Shown here one piece after another: positions 30,188 to 40,120 of a stretch of DNA of 64,000 nucleotides. This DNA comes from Maribacter litopenaei (GTDB lineage Bacteria > Bacteroidota > Bacteroidia > Flavobacteriales > Flavobacteriaceae): NCBI RefSeq assembly GCF_025244665.1, contig NZ_CP104205.1, positions 682,001 through 746,000 of the forward strand. The letters run 5' to 3'. Position numbers and translations under genes: made by a program. Numbering within the stretch: the stretch's first letter is position 1; every line of letters begins with the position of its first letter. The notes beneath the pieces were generated by a model that saw nothing but the letters and a program-made list of their open reading frames with translations, did no database searches and was not told where the DNA came from.

Positions 30188-30886
30188 ATGGAAGAAAAAA
30201 CCATTTCCTTTTCCATTAAAAATTGATCCGAAGACGATAAGCCAAGGGAAAAGCTAATTAATAAAGGTCGGTCAGCACTTTCCGATGCGGAATTGATAGC
30301 TATACTAATTGGTTCTGGTAGTAAGGATGAGAGCGCCGTTGAACTTTCCAAAAGAATCTTGGCTTCCGTGGATAACAATTTGAACGAGCTAGGAAGACTT
30401 TCCATTCAACAATTAATGAAGTTCAAGGGAATAGGGGAGGCCAAAGCAATTAGTATTGCCGCAGCTTTGGAAGTGGGTAGAAGGCGTAGGGGGGAAGATT
30501 CCAAGAAGATTGAAAAAATTGGCAGTAGTAATGACGTCTTTGAAGTATTGCAACCTGTAATGGGAGATCTCCAGCATGAGGAATTTTGGATTCTTTATTT
30601 GAACAACTCCAATAAAGTATTACACAAAGCTCAGTTAAGCAAGGGTGGTATCACAGGGACTTTGGTGGATGTACGTCTTATCATGAGGCAGTGTTTGGAG
30701 TTGGGGGCGGTTGCATTGATTTTGGCACATAACCATCCTTCGGGAACGTTAAGGCCAAGTCAGGCCGATAAAGAAATAACCCAAAAAATTAAAAGTGCCT
30801 CGGAGTCTTTGGATATTCGTGTGTTGGACCATCTTATCATAACCCAAAAGGAATACTTTAGTTTCGCGGATAATCAGTTGTTGTAA
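30188..30886 (+). CDS. radC: RadC family JAMM-domain protein (in-frame TGA)
   Basis: A 232-residue RadC-type protein. The N-terminal helix-hairpin-helix region (PREKLINKGRSALSDAELIAI.., FKGIGEAKAISIAAALEVG) is followed by the MPN/JAMM metal-binding motif LAHNHPSGTLRPSQADKEIT with its full H-x-H-P-x-G ... D set. TGA at 30224-30226 interrupts the N-terminus where the family has a Trp (IKNW-SEDDKPREKL); the frame on both sides is the same. TGG read as TGA is the simplest explanation. An alternative start is GTG/ATG inside, but the conserved PREKL segment lies between the TGA and the next ATG. Family function in recombination is uncertain. Confidence 0.88.
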
Positions 30887-32182
30887 ATGTTATTAATCTA
30901 TACCCATAAAATTACACCTCGCTTAACATACACCATGAAGCAGGTATTTACCAAAATTTTGGGTATAGAAATTGGTTTTACCACCAAGGTGGAGGATTTC
31001 ATAAAACACAAAAACGAAAAAATAACCTATACCAAACAGCCTTTACAAAACGAATTTTTTGTCCGAAGCCATGACCTTCTTTTTGAACAGGGTGTAAGTG
31101 ACGTGGAGATTAACGTAATGAGTTGGGACAATGTTCCTTGTTTTTTCTTTGCGGGGGAAAGAAGCAACGTACCATTCGATATTTTTGCCGCGTCTTTTTA
31201 TCTTATCAGTAGGTATGAGGAATACTTGCCACATGTAAAGGATTCACATGGTCGTTTTCCCTCCAAAGGTAGTTTGGCTTATGAGCACAAATTTTTGGAA
31301 CGCCCAGTAGTTGATATATGGGCCATGAAATTGTTCGTGATTTTAAAGGAAAAGTTTCCGAGCTTGGTGCAAGGTCCGTTAAAATACAAGTTTTTGTCAT
31401 TGGTCGACGTCACCACCTCCCACTGCTATGCCAACAGGGGTATTATTCGAGGGGCTGCCGGTTTTTTATTGGATTTAGGAACTTTTAGGTTTAAAAGACT
31501 TATAGAAAGAATAGCGGTTGGTCTAAATATCAAAAAAGACCCTTTTGATAATTTTTCCACCTTGATCGACTGGCATAGAGAACTGAAAATAAAAAGTATC
31601 TTCTTCTTCCAGTTTGCCAATTATTCAAAATACGATAAAAATGTATCTACAAATAGTAATAATTTTAGGTCATTGATCAAGTATATCGGTGATTATTCCA
31701 CTGTAGCCTTGGCGGCATCCTACAGTTCCTTCAACAATGTGGAGTTGTTGAAGAATGAGAAACAGAATTTGGAAAATGTTGTGAATAGACCGGTAAATTA
31801 TTCAAGGATGCGATATAATCGAGTAGACGTGCCCGAAACCTATCGAAATCTTATAGCTGCAGAATTTTCAGATGATTTCACTATGGGTTATAGTCACCAA
31901 ATTGGATTTAGGGCTGGGACATGTACACCTTTCCAGTTCTATGATATACCTTTGGAAGTGCAACAACCAATAAAGGTTTTTCCTTTCGTGCTCCACGATT
32001 ATGCACTCCGCGAAATAAGCAAGAAACGGGAATTGGAAAAGAGAATGGACGCTATTTACAATGAAATAAAATTGGTAAAGGGTACCTTTATCTCCGTATT
32101 TTCCAACGAATTATTGGGTTCTGACCATACGTTTGATTGGAAGGAAGTATATCATCAATTACTAACAAAGTACCATGTTTAA
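30887..32182 (+). CDS. Polysaccharide deacetylase-like protein, degenerate active site
   Basis: A 431-residue protein resembling flavobacterial polysaccharide-deacetylase proteins with an N-terminal DUF7033-type domain (FFVRSHDLLFEQGVSD..; FYLISRYEEYLPHVKDSHGRF). The likely real start is ATG 30935 (MKQVFTKILGIEIGF). The segment that in relatives carries the metal-binding Asp-x-Asp reads LVDVTTSHCYANRGI, and later motifs read FRSLIKYIGDYSTVALAASYSS and FTMGYSHQIGFRAGTCTPF. Several metal-binding residues therefore seem to be replaced. It starts directly after radC and overlaps the HAD gene by 8 bases, so it is in an operon. Enzymatic activity is doubtful. Confidence 0.7.
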   Translation: MLLIYTHKITPRLTYTMKQVFTKILGIEIGFTTKVEDFIKHKNEKITYTKQPLQNEFFVRSHDLLFEQGVSDVEINVMSWDNVPCFFFAGERSNVPFDIFAASFYLISRYEEYLPHVKDSHGRFPSKGSLAYEHKFLERPVVDIWAMKLFVILKEKFPSLVQGPLKYKFLSLVDVTTSHCYANRGIIRGAAGFLLDLGTFRFKRLIERIAVGLNIKKDPFDNFSTLIDWHRELKIKSIFFFQFANYSKYDKNVSTNSNNFRSLIKYIGDYSTVALAASYSSFNNVELLKNEKQNLENVVNRPVNYSRMRYNRVDVPETYRNLIAAEFSDDFTMGYSHQIGFRAGTCTPFQFYDIPLEVQQPIKVFPFVLHDYALREISKKRELEKRMDAIYNEIKLVKGTFISVFSNELLGSDHTFDWKEVYHQLLTKYHV

Positions 32183-32866
32183 GAATGTGGTCACCGACAT
32201 ATTTTTTGATTTGGACCATACACTTTGGGACTTTGAAAAAAACTCATCATTGACCTTTGAGAAAATACTTTCAGAACATAATATTGATATTTCGCTACGT
32301 GATTTTTTGAACGTCTATGTCCCCACGAATTTGGCTTACTGGAAATTATATCGGGAAGAGAAAATCACTAAGGATGCGCTTCGATATCAACGTTTAAAAA
32401 CGGTTTTCGACCAATTGGGGAAGGACATTTCAGATGGGGTGATTCATAGTTTGTCCAATGAATACATCAATCATTTATCTTCCTACAACCATCTGTTTCC
32501 GAGATACCGTTGAGGTATTGAATTATCTTAGACCTAGGTATCGCCTTCATATTATAACGAACGGATTTCAGGAAATACAGGAAAAGAAGTTATTGAATTC
32601 TCGGTATTCATCATTATTTTGAACATATTGTAGATTCTGAAATGGCAGGGGTAAAGAAGCCCAATCCCATAATTTTTGAACTAGCTTTGGACAAGGCAAA
32701 GGTCCATCCACAGAAATCTTTGATGATCGGTGACAATTTGGAAGCGGACATTCTTGGTGCGAAGTCTGTTGGTTTCCATACCTTACATTTTAATGCACAT
32801 GGGAATCCGGAACACGAACATGCCCCCATTATCAAACAACTTAAGGAAATAAAAACCTATTTATAG
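32175..32866 (+). CDS. HAD hydrolase, YjjG-like nucleotidase (2 frameshifts)
   Basis: A haloacid dehalogenase phosphatase of about 230 residues. The nucleophile motif I is DIFFDLDHTLWDFEKNS, motif II is IITNGFQEIQ, and motif III/IV are KPNPIIFELAL and SLMIGDNLEADILGAKSVG. This arrangement and HTLWDF match the YjjG-type 5'-nucleotidases. Breaks are at 32499-32504 (CCAGA read as CCGAGA, in L-F-P-D-T-V-E-V-L) and 32599-32604 (TCTGG read as TCTCGG, in L-L-N-S-G-I-H-H-Y-F). It overlaps the preceding deacetylase-like gene by 8 bases. Confidence 0.9.
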
Positions 32867-32924
32867 AGTTATAACTTTTATAAATAGGGTGTAGATTTTC
32901 TCGTCCCGTAATTATTTCCAAAGG

Positions 32925-33470
32925 ATGCTTTTGTTAAGAAACGCAGTTTTTCTTTGTATAGCCGTAACGTTCCTATTATCCTGTTCTGATAAGCAGGACT
33001 TTTCTCAATACGATGATCTGACAATCACCCCGACTCTAGAGACCAGTATTTTCTATATAAAAACACAGGAATCGATTATCAACAGGGTTACGGGTCTAAG
33101 TTTCTTTTCCCAGGATTTTAATTTTGATGCTTTTGAGGAAGATCTTTTTGCCGAAAGGGTACTAGAGGGTTCAATAACCTACGAACTAGAAAATACGACG
33201 AGCAAGGAAATTGAAATTACCATAGAATTCCTGGACGCAAACGGTGATGTCCTTGATAGCGAATTTTTCCGGATGGAAGCCGCGCCAACGGCCCTTTTAA
33301 CCCGAGTAGTTGCCTATGGTGGCATTAATAAAAGTTTGGATATTTTAAGGAATACCTCCCAGATCAGGCTAAGTGCCGTAAATCTTGGGGATAATACCAG
33401 TACCTCTAGTTTGCCGGATCCGGCAGTTGTACTTCGTTCCAGTGCTAAATTCATGGTCAGGGTAAAATGA
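32925..33470 (+). CDS. Lipoprotein of unknown function
   Basis: A 181-residue exported protein with a lipobox (VTFLLSC, Cys at about 20). It is rich in beta strands (GSITYELENTTSKEIEITIE, VLDSEFFRMEAAPTALLTR) and resembles the small lipoproteins encoded in front of DUF5723 outer-membrane proteins in flavobacteria. The stop overlaps the start of that gene (ATGA, 33467-33470), so the two products are coupled and probably work together at the cell surface. Confidence 0.75.
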   Translation: MLLLRNAVFLCIAVTFLLSCSDKQDFSQYDDLTITPTLETSIFYIKTQESIINRVTGLSFFSQDFNFDAFEEDLFAERVLEGSITYELENTTSKEIEITIEFLDANGDVLDSEFFRMEAAPTALLTRVVAYGGINKSLDILRNTSQIRLSAVNLGDNTSTSSLPDPAVVLRSSAKFMVRVK

Positions 33471-34900
33471 ACCGATTAGTATCCATTACCCTTTTTACAG
33501 TATTGGTGTGCAATTTTCTAAGTGCACAGAATAAGCAGATATTGTACGATTTTAATGAAATACCGCAATCCTTGATGGTAAATCCCGGGGTGGAAAGCGA
33601 TTTTAAGTGGTATTTCGGCGTTCCCTTTATCTCTGGTATTTCAGGTTATTTGGGGATCAATGGTGTTTCAGTTAACGATATTTTTGCCGAGGATGGATTG
33701 GACATCAATGACAAGGTACGTGATAGAATGGTGAATGGCATGGTTCCACGGAATGAATTCAGCGGTAATGTGCAAATGGAGCTTTTAAACATTGGTTTTA
33801 GGAGTTCAAATCCCAATATTTTCTATTCTGGTGGAGCCTACTTGGAATTTGACAATATTACGTATTGGCCACGGGATTATGCCCAATTAATTTTCGACGG
33901 CAATGCGGATCAACTGGATAGAAAATTTGACCTTGGAGATTTAAAAACAAGAGGGTCATTGGTAACCGTCTATCATTTGGGAATTAATAAGAAGGTGGAC
34001 AAAAACCTGACCATAGGTGCTAGGGGGAAGATATATTCGGGCATAATGGATTACAATTCCACAAGAAATAGCGGATACTTGTTAAATACAGAAGGACAAA
34101 ATAATATTCTAAACACAACCCTAAGTGCTGACCTTGAATTACGAACATCAGGTTTTGGTCAATTGGACGATGCCTCTGAAAATGGAACTGTATCCAACAC
34201 ATTAGTGAAAAGGGCACTATTCGGAGGTGACCTTGGACTAGGATTGGATTTGGGATTTTCGTATCGTGTAAATGAACAAACCGTATTTACTGCCAGTGTA
34301 CTTGATTTAGGCTTCATTTATCATGGGGGAGATACGCAAAACTACAGTTTAGCAGGGACTGCTAATTCTGAAGGTATTCAAATAAACGTACTGCGCGAGC
34401 TTTCCAATTTAAACCGCGACTACTGGCAGGATTTGGTTGACGAAATTGAGGAACTGATTCCCTTTCAGGAGACGAATAACGGCTATCTGACCTTTAGGCC
34501 TACAAAGGTTAACGCCTCGTTGCGTTACGATTTTGGAAAACCTTTGGGGTCATCCGAAGATTGTGACTGTACAACTGATCCTTCAGGCTCTAATGAGCCT
34601 AGAATGGCGTATAGGAATTCGGTCGGTGGACATTTGTTTTTGATTAACAGGCCTCGTGATTCGCAAGCTGCCATTACAGGCTTCTATATGCGAAGGTTTG
34701 GGAATATAATGGCACTAAAGGCAACCTATACCGCAGATAAGTTCAGTTTCACGAACATAGGGTTCGGCCTTAATCTACAGGCTGATCCGGTAAATCTATA
34801 TGCCATAGCAGATAATCTCCTTTCCTACAGGAACATTGCGGCAAGCAATTATGCATCTTTTCAATTAGGATTAAATATTATATCTTGGGGGAATAAGTAA
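33467..34900 (+). CDS. DUF5723 outer-membrane protein
   Basis: An intact 477-residue exported protein with signal peptide (VSITLFTVLVCNFLSAQ) and alternating beta strands of an outer-membrane barrel. The conserved block at the N-terminus (LYDFNEIPQSLMVNPG; WYFGVPFISGISG) is the mark of the DUF5723 family, which includes proteins placed beside gliding and secretion functions in Bacteroidota. An acidic Cys-containing loop (SSEDCDCTTDPSGS) lies near residue 365. Translationally coupled to the lipoprotein upstream. Confidence 0.85.
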   Translation: MNRLVSITLFTVLVCNFLSAQNKQILYDFNEIPQSLMVNPGVESDFKWYFGVPFISGISGYLGINGVSVNDIFAEDGLDINDKVRDRMVNGMVPRNEFSGNVQMELLNIGFRSSNPNIFYSGGAYLEFDNITYWPRDYAQLIFDGNADQLDRKFDLGDLKTRGSLVTVYHLGINKKVDKNLTIGARGKIYSGIMDYNSTRNSGYLLNTEGQNNILNTTLSADLELRTSGFGQLDDASENGTVSNTLVKRALFGGDLGLGLDLGFSYRVNEQTVFTASVLDLGFIYHGGDTQNYSLAGTANSEGIQINVLRELSNLNRDYWQDLVDEIEELIPFQETNNGYLTFRPTKVNASLRYDFGKPLGSSEDCDCTTDPSGSNEPRMAYRNSVGGHLFLINRPRDSQAAITGFYMRRFGNIMALKATYTADKFSFTNIGFGLNLQADPVNLYAIADNLLSYRNIAASNYASFQLGLNIISWGNK

Positions 34901-34957
34901 GACCAAGCATTTTGGCATACTTTTTTCATTTACATAGGTAAATCTAAATCCACTATT

Positions 34958-35848
34958 TTGAGAGCATTATTGTTATTCCTTACGATTTTAGTCAGTAACC
35001 TGATAGTTGCACAAGCGAACTTGAACGATTATAAATATATCATAGTTCCAAAACAATTTGATGTCTTTAAGGAAGTGAACCAATATCAAACAAGCACTTT
35101 GGTTAAGTACTTGCTTTCCGAAAGGGGATTTAGCGTATTCTACGATGACTCACTACCCGCCGACTTAGTATCAAATAGATGTCTTGGATTGTGGGCATCC
35201 CTTTTGGATGATTCATCCATGTTTACCACTAAAACCTCCCTGGTTCTAAAAGACTGTAATGGGGCAGAGGTTTTTGCCACAGGAGAAGGTAAAAGCAAGA
35301 TTAAGGAGTTTAAAGGGGCATACAATGCAGCTATCAAAGATGCCATGAAAAGTTTTAATGGAGTTGTTTATGCGTATTCCGGCAAGAATGATGGGGATAA
35401 TTCGTTGACATTGAATTTTAAGAATGACGTCAAGAGTTTAAAAAACAAACAAATTGCAGAAAAATTAGAACCCAAAGGAATCAATACAGATAAGGTGCAA
35501 CGCAAAGCACCTAAGAACCAAAACCCAATGGTGATCCAAGAAGCCACCATAGAGAATCAATCCTATGAAAATTTGGAACCCGTGCCGTCCAACGTTGGTG
35601 CAAATAATGAAGGTGTTGAAACTGAAAATATGGAGATGCTGTACGCCCAAGAAATTCCCAACGGATATCAACTTGTGGACAATACCCCAAAAGTTAGGAT
35701 GAAACTTTTCAAAAGTTCCACTGAAAACATGTACATGGCCCAATCAGGCGATAAAAGTGGAATGGTATATCAAAAAGATGGTCAATGGATTTTTGAATAC
35801 TACGAGGGTGAGAATTTAGTCCAAAAACCGTTGAACATTAAGTTCTAA
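34958..35848 (+). CDS. Exported flavobacterial protein of unknown function
   Basis: A 296-residue exported protein. The start is TTG at 34958 (MRALLLFLTILVSNLIVAQ signal peptide). NLNDYKYIIVPKQFDVFKEV is the characteristic N-terminal block of a conserved flavobacterial family; GLWASLLDDSSMF and LVLKDCNGAEVFATGEGKSK follow. The middle (residues 175-225) is low-complexity, and the end has a short repeat-like beta segment (MVYQKDGQWIFEYYEGE). It ends with a 4-base convergent overlap with rarA. The function is not known; expression together with the DUF5723 protein is possible. Confidence 0.75.
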   Translation: MRALLLFLTILVSNLIVAQANLNDYKYIIVPKQFDVFKEVNQYQTSTLVKYLLSERGFSVFYDDSLPADLVSNRCLGLWASLLDDSSMFTTKTSLVLKDCNGAEVFATGEGKSKIKEFKGAYNAAIKDAMKSFNGVVYAYSGKNDGDNSLTLNFKNDVKSLKNKQIAEKLEPKGINTDKVQRKAPKNQNPMVIQEATIENQSYENLEPVPSNVGANNEGVETENMEMLYAQEIPNGYQLVDNTPKVRMKLFKSSTENMYMAQSGDKSGMVYQKDGQWIFEYYEGENLVQKPLNIKF

Positions 35849-37122
35849 AAGTCATACTTGTCCTTCCAACGTTTTTTTAGAAAGTCGCTTAACGCGTTTT
35901 CCCTTTGATTTTTTCCAGGTGTGTAGAATACAGTACCCGATAATTCATCGGGCAAAAACTCTTCGTTTATGAAATTGTTTTCGTAATCATGGGCGTATTT
36001 GTATTCCTCGCCATACCCTAAATCCTTCATCAGTTTGGTGGGTGCATTTCTTAAATGTAGGGGAACAGAAAGGTTTCCTGTTTGGCGCACTGTCTGTTGT
36101 GCCTTACCAATGGCCATATAACTAGCATTGCTTTTTGGTGAGGTGGCTAAATAAACGGCACATTGACTTAAGATGATTCTCGCTTCCGGATATCCAATGG
36201 TGGTTACCGCCTGAAAGGTAGTGTTTGCAATAACCAATGCAGTTGGATTGGCCAATCCAATATCCTCAGAAGCGGAAATAAGCATTCTTCCGGCTATGAA
36301 TTTTACGTCTTCACCTCCCTCTATCATTCGTGCCAACCAATAGACCGCTCCATTCGGGTCACTACCCCGTATCGATTTTATAAAGGCTGAAATAATATCA
36401 TAGTGCTGTTCACCTGTCTTGTCGTACAAAACTGTGTTTTTACGGGCCTTGGACATAACCAAATCGTCCGTAATCACAATTTCTTCAGAAGGTTCAGAAT
36501 TAATGACGAGTTCAAAGACATTCAATAATTTTCTACCATCTCCACGAGATAATCTTAAAAGGGCCTCTGTTTCCTTAAGTTTTATATTTTTTATTTTTAA
36601 AATGGGGTCGTTTTTCATGGCCCGTTTTAAAAGAAGTTCCAAATCCTCCTTTCCAAAAGGACTTAGAACATATACTTGACACCTTGATAGTAGGGCCGGG
36701 ATGACTTCAAAACTTGGATTCTCAGTGGTAGCCCCTATGAGGGTAACCCAGCCTTTTTCAACAGCGGCCAAAAGTGAATCCTGCTGAGACTTACTAAAGC
36801 GATGGATTTCATCTATAAAAAGGATTGGGTTCTTTGAAGTGAATAGTCCTCCGGATTGTTTGGCTTTATCAATGACTTCCCTAATGTCCTTTACACCACT
36901 ATTGATGGCGCTAAGCACATAAAATGGTCTTTCACTCTCTTTGGCAATAATATTTGCCAAGGTGGTTTTTCCCGTTCCTGGAGGACCCCATAGGATTAAG
37001 GAGGGAATAACCCCTTTTTTAATTTGATGGGTTAGAGACCCATTCACGCCCACTAAATGATTTTGACTAATATATTCTTCAAGATTTTGTGGGCGTACCC
37101 TTTCCGCTAAAGGCTCGTTCAT
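35845..37122 (-). CDS. rarA: Replication-associated recombination protein A
   Basis: An intact 425-residue AAA+ ATPase of the RarA/MgsA/WRNIP1 family that acts at stalled replication forks. Walker A is LWGPPGTGKTTLA, Walker B ILFIDEIHRFSKSQQD, sensor 1 LIGATTENPSFE, with the arginine finger region LLSRCQVY; the C-terminal tetramerisation domain has SIRGSDPNGAVYWLARMI and SEDIGLANPTAL. Length and motif spacing are normal. Confidence 0.97.
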   Translation of the reverse strand: MNEPLAERVRPQNLEEYISQNHLVGVNGSLTHQIKKGVIPSLILWGPPGTGKTTLANIIAKESERPFYVLSAINSGVKDIREVIDKAKQSGGLFTSKNPILFIDEIHRFSKSQQDSLLAAVEKGWVTLIGATTENPSFEVIPALLSRCQVYVLSPFGKEDLELLLKRAMKNDPILKIKNIKLKETEALLRLSRGDGRKLLNVFELVINSEPSEEIVITDDLVMSKARKNTVLYDKTGEQHYDIISAFIKSIRGSDPNGAVYWLARMIEGGEDVKFIAGRMLISASEDIGLANPTALVIANTTFQAVTTIGYPEARIILSQCAVYLATSPKSNASYMAIGKAQQTVRQTGNLSVPLHLRNAPTKLMKDLGYGEEYKYAHDYENNFINEEFLPDELSGTVFYTPGKNQRENALSDFLKKRWKDKYDF

Positions 37123-37160
37123 AGGATAAAAATAGGATAAAGTTGAAAAAACTCATTTAG

Positions 37161-37168
37161 TATTTTTG
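37161..37168 (+). promoter_or_regulatory. Putative -7 element TATTTTTG
   Basis: TATTTTTG (TAnnTTTG) lies 62 nt before the rhomboid ATG in the rarA/rhomboid divergent region. No -33 partner is seen. Confidence 0.3.
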
Positions 37169-37230
37169 AGATATCAAATGACAATTTAACCGATTCTGAT
37201 TTTTGGCGAACTAATTGTTATGCTTTTTAC

Positions 37231-37977
37231 ATGTCCGATTCAGAACATTTTAAATTAACCAATGCTGTCATAATAGCCCCCTTAATTGGAGTTGTGTCCA
37301 TATGGTCTGTGTATTGGCTCGAATTATTAAATAAGACAAATTTTAACGAATACGGCGTTTATCCAAGAAGTTTGATGGGTTTCAGAGGTATTATTTTTAG
37401 TCCATTTATACATGGGTCTTTGGAGCACCTTTACAATAATACTATTCCTTTGGCAATTTTGTTGGCAGCTCTTTTTTATTTCTATAGAGGTATAGCCACC
37501 AAAGTAGTCTTTTTGGGGATTGTTCTCTCCGGTTTGATTACATGGGGTATTGGAAGACCTTCCTTTCATATTGGTGCGAGTGGACTTATATATGTATTGG
37601 CAAGCTTTATTTTTTTTAAGGGGATATTCACTAAGCACTTTCGTTTGGTGGCTCTTTCCCTAATCGTTGTATTTATATATGGGAGTTTGTTATGGTATAT
37701 TTTTCCCGTTAAGGAAGGCATTTCATGGGAAGGCCATTTAGCAGGGTTTGTAACAGGATTGACTTTTGCCTTACTATTTGAAGCTAAAGTTCCAAAACCA
37801 AAAAAGTATGATTGGGAGCGTGAGGATTATAACGAGGAGGACGACCCCTTTCTAAAACATTTTGACGCCGATGGGAATTTTATTGAGTCCGTAGAAAAAA
37901 ATGAAACTGAAGAAACAATACGAATTAAGTATCATTATAAGGAGAATGATACAGACGATTCTTCAGTCAATGACTAA
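37231..37977 (+). CDS. Rhomboid family intramembrane serine protease
   Basis: An intact 248-residue six-helix membrane protein. The oxyanion/loop residues HGSLEHLYNNT, the catalytic Ser in HIGASGLIYVL and the catalytic His in WEGHLAGFVTGL are all present, so it is likely an active intramembrane protease. A hydrophilic acidic C-terminal tail (about residues 190-248, REDYNEEDDPF) faces the cytosol. The stop overlaps that of rlmB by 4 bases (convergent). Substrates are unknown. Confidence 0.93.
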   Translation: MSDSEHFKLTNAVIIAPLIGVVSIWSVYWLELLNKTNFNEYGVYPRSLMGFRGIIFSPFIHGSLEHLYNNTIPLAILLAALFYFYRGIATKVVFLGIVLSGLITWGIGRPSFHIGASGLIYVLASFIFFKGIFTKHFRLVALSLIVVFIYGSLLWYIFPVKEGISWEGHLAGFVTGLTFALLFEAKVPKPKKYDWEREDYNEEDDPFLKHFDADGNFIESVEKNETEETIRIKYHYKENDTDDSSVND

Positions 37978-38713
37978 TTGGATATTCTTTGCCGAACGGC
38001 CTCATATAAAAATACGGCACAAGCTACGGAGACGTTCAAAGATTCAATTTCCCCCAGTAGTGGGAGTTTTACGCAATAATCAGAAGCTTTTAGAATAGAA
38101 GGAGAAATTCCCTGGTCTTCCGCTCCCATCACTATAGCTACAGGTTCCTTAAAGGAAACGTCATAAATGGAATCGTTTGTTTTTTCGGTGGCGGATATAA
38201 TTTTTATTCCGGAAGCCTGTAGAAAGAAAATAGCATCCTTGATATGGTCTACTTTGGCAATGGGTACTTTAAAGGCCGCACCTGCCGAGGTCTTTACTGT
38301 ATCGGCGGTAACCGGGGCCGCACCTTTTTTTGAATGATGATACCGTCTACACCCGTACATTCCGCTGTTCTTATGATAGCTCCAAAATTACGTACATCCG
38401 ATAACTGATCTAAAAGCAAAAACAGGGCAGGAGAGTTGCTTTTACTTGACCTTTCGACCAATTCTTCCAAAGTATAAAATTTGATAGGAGATATGTTGGC
38501 GACAGCACCTTGATGGTTGTTCCTAGTAAGTCTGTTCAGCTTTTCTACCGGAACATAGACCATATTGATATCATTCCTTCTCAATAGACTTTCCAGTTCC
38601 CTCATTAAATCACCTTTCAACCCTTTTTGAAGAAATACCTTATCTATTTCCTCACCTGAGTTGACAGCTTCGATAATGGCCCTAATGCCATAAACTTGGG
38701 TAGATTTTTCCAT
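37974..38713 (-). CDS. rlmB: 23S rRNA 2'-O-ribose methyltransferase RlmB (1 frameshift)
   Basis: A SpoU/TrmH methyltransferase of about 247 residues that methylates 23S rRNA. The N-terminal substrate-binding domain (QVYGIRAIIEAVNSGEEIDKVF) is followed by the knotted SPOUT domain with motif 1 LDQLSDVRNFGAIIRTAECT, motif 2 AIVMGAEDQGIS and motif 3 LPLLGEIESLNVSVACAVFL. An A-run at 38325-38331 (seven bases) needs eight to read GIIIQKKGAAPVTADTV; this is a homopolymer error and not linked to the CCAGA motif. Confidence 0.93.
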
Positions 38714-38774
38714 TGAACAAAAGTAGGCAAATTTGATGCTTCCCGCTATCGAAATATATACTTGAAATGACTCA

Positions 38775-40107
38775 CTATAAGTCTAAAGCCAAAATTGCCG
38801 GGTCATCCTTCGCATAGTGATATGCCCTCCAAAAGAAACCTTGTCGAGAAAATTTCCAAACAATTTTTCCCGTATTAGTTACTTCCCGGATGCCATAATC
38901 TCCTTCGGTTATCAACGTATTTCCACTAGGCAGCCTAATGGCACCGGATACCTTTGGTGAGTATAGTTCTGCATCAGTAAAGCTCCAAAGAATTTCAGGA
39001 AATGTGAGGCTAGGTATGGTCTGTTGATTAAGTTCCTCAGGCAACTGTAATTCATATACTGTCGACCTGCCTAAATCACCGCCATTTGTAAATATTAACA
39101 TTTTTGAGGGCTCAAAAAGATTTGGGAAGTGATTGTTTGTAAATAGACGTTCAGAAGTATTGTCATTTTGTGTTGAAGGGTTACCAAATCTATAAACTAA
39201 ATCACCCCCACGACCAAAATTACCTCCTAAATGTCCGAGATGCTTCCTCTTTGGTCGTTGAATGGTCAAGAACCCATACTTCACTATAAAAATTTACACT
39301 CAAATATATCAAATCGTTTAAGGTGTCGTATCCGATTCCATTAATATGCATGATGTTTCCATCATCTGTGTTTGTATAATTTAAATTAATCAGTTGTCTG
39401 TTTTCTTCGACGATACCGTAGTTGAGTTTTGTTTCGTCAAAATCCTGTATTAAATGGTCCTTAGCGTGCCACTCCCATACTATCTGGTCAGTATTAGGGT
39501 CAATTTCCAAAACTGATTCAGGAAAGAGATCTGTATCCAATTGAGATCCATTGGCAATAGCATCCTCCTTCGACATTCTCTCCCAGGCAATTGCCAAAAC
39601 ATTCCCGTTCGGTAGCAGTTCAACATCATGATGGGTCCTATGCTCATTATTTGAATAGGTATAGTCCCATAAAATATCTCCGTTTTTTGCTATGAATTGG
39701 ATTTTGCCTCCAAAACCACCAAACAAAATTTCCGGATTATCTGCTTGTAACGATGCCAAGAGGGTACCGTCCTCAAGTAATAGCACGTCATTTCCAATTT
39801 TTCTATCTCCCAAGGGCCATTCATAAACAATATCTGCATTCTTATCCATTAGATAAACCCTATTGCTCATGGCATCGTTGACCAGGATGTAGTGGTCTTC
39901 TACTAGAGATTTATCAAAATAGGTAGCAGTCCCCATTTCTCCTTCAACAACTTCTGTAGTTATTTGAGGGGCCTCCTCTTGTTCCTCGGTAAGTTCTTCT
40001 GAAGGTACATCTTCAGTAATTATTTCTTCATTGCTACAAGAAAGAATTGTAAGAAATAAAATGAGGTATACAATTAGATTATTAAGGTTATGATACATTT
40101 TTTCCAT
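38775..40107 (-). CDS. Arylsulfotransferase-like (ASST) lipoprotein (1 frameshift)
   Basis: An exported lipoprotein (lipobox LFLTILSC) of about 444 residues with an acidic linker (EELTEEQEEAPQ) and a beta-propeller of the arylsulfotransferase type (PF05935-like). Strands such as NADIVYEWPLGDRKIGNDVL, HRTHHDVELLPNGNVLAIA and GDYGIREVTNTGKIVWKFS carry the repeated W-x-G / DVxLLPxGN signature. The break at 39235-39240 (TCTGGA read as TCTCGGA) restores EEASGHLGGNFGRGGDLVY. It follows the PQQ-type dehydrogenase gene on the same strand 13 nt away. The catalytic His and true substrate are uncertain. Confidence 0.82.
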
Positions 40108-40120
40108 AGTTTTTTTGCGG

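Noticed and set aside
17728..30226. TGA read as Trp (alternative genetic code)
   Set aside because: TGA is the natural stop of several genes here (the potassium channel, mpl after correction, the sigma factor), and only two internal cases were found among many Trp codons written TGG.
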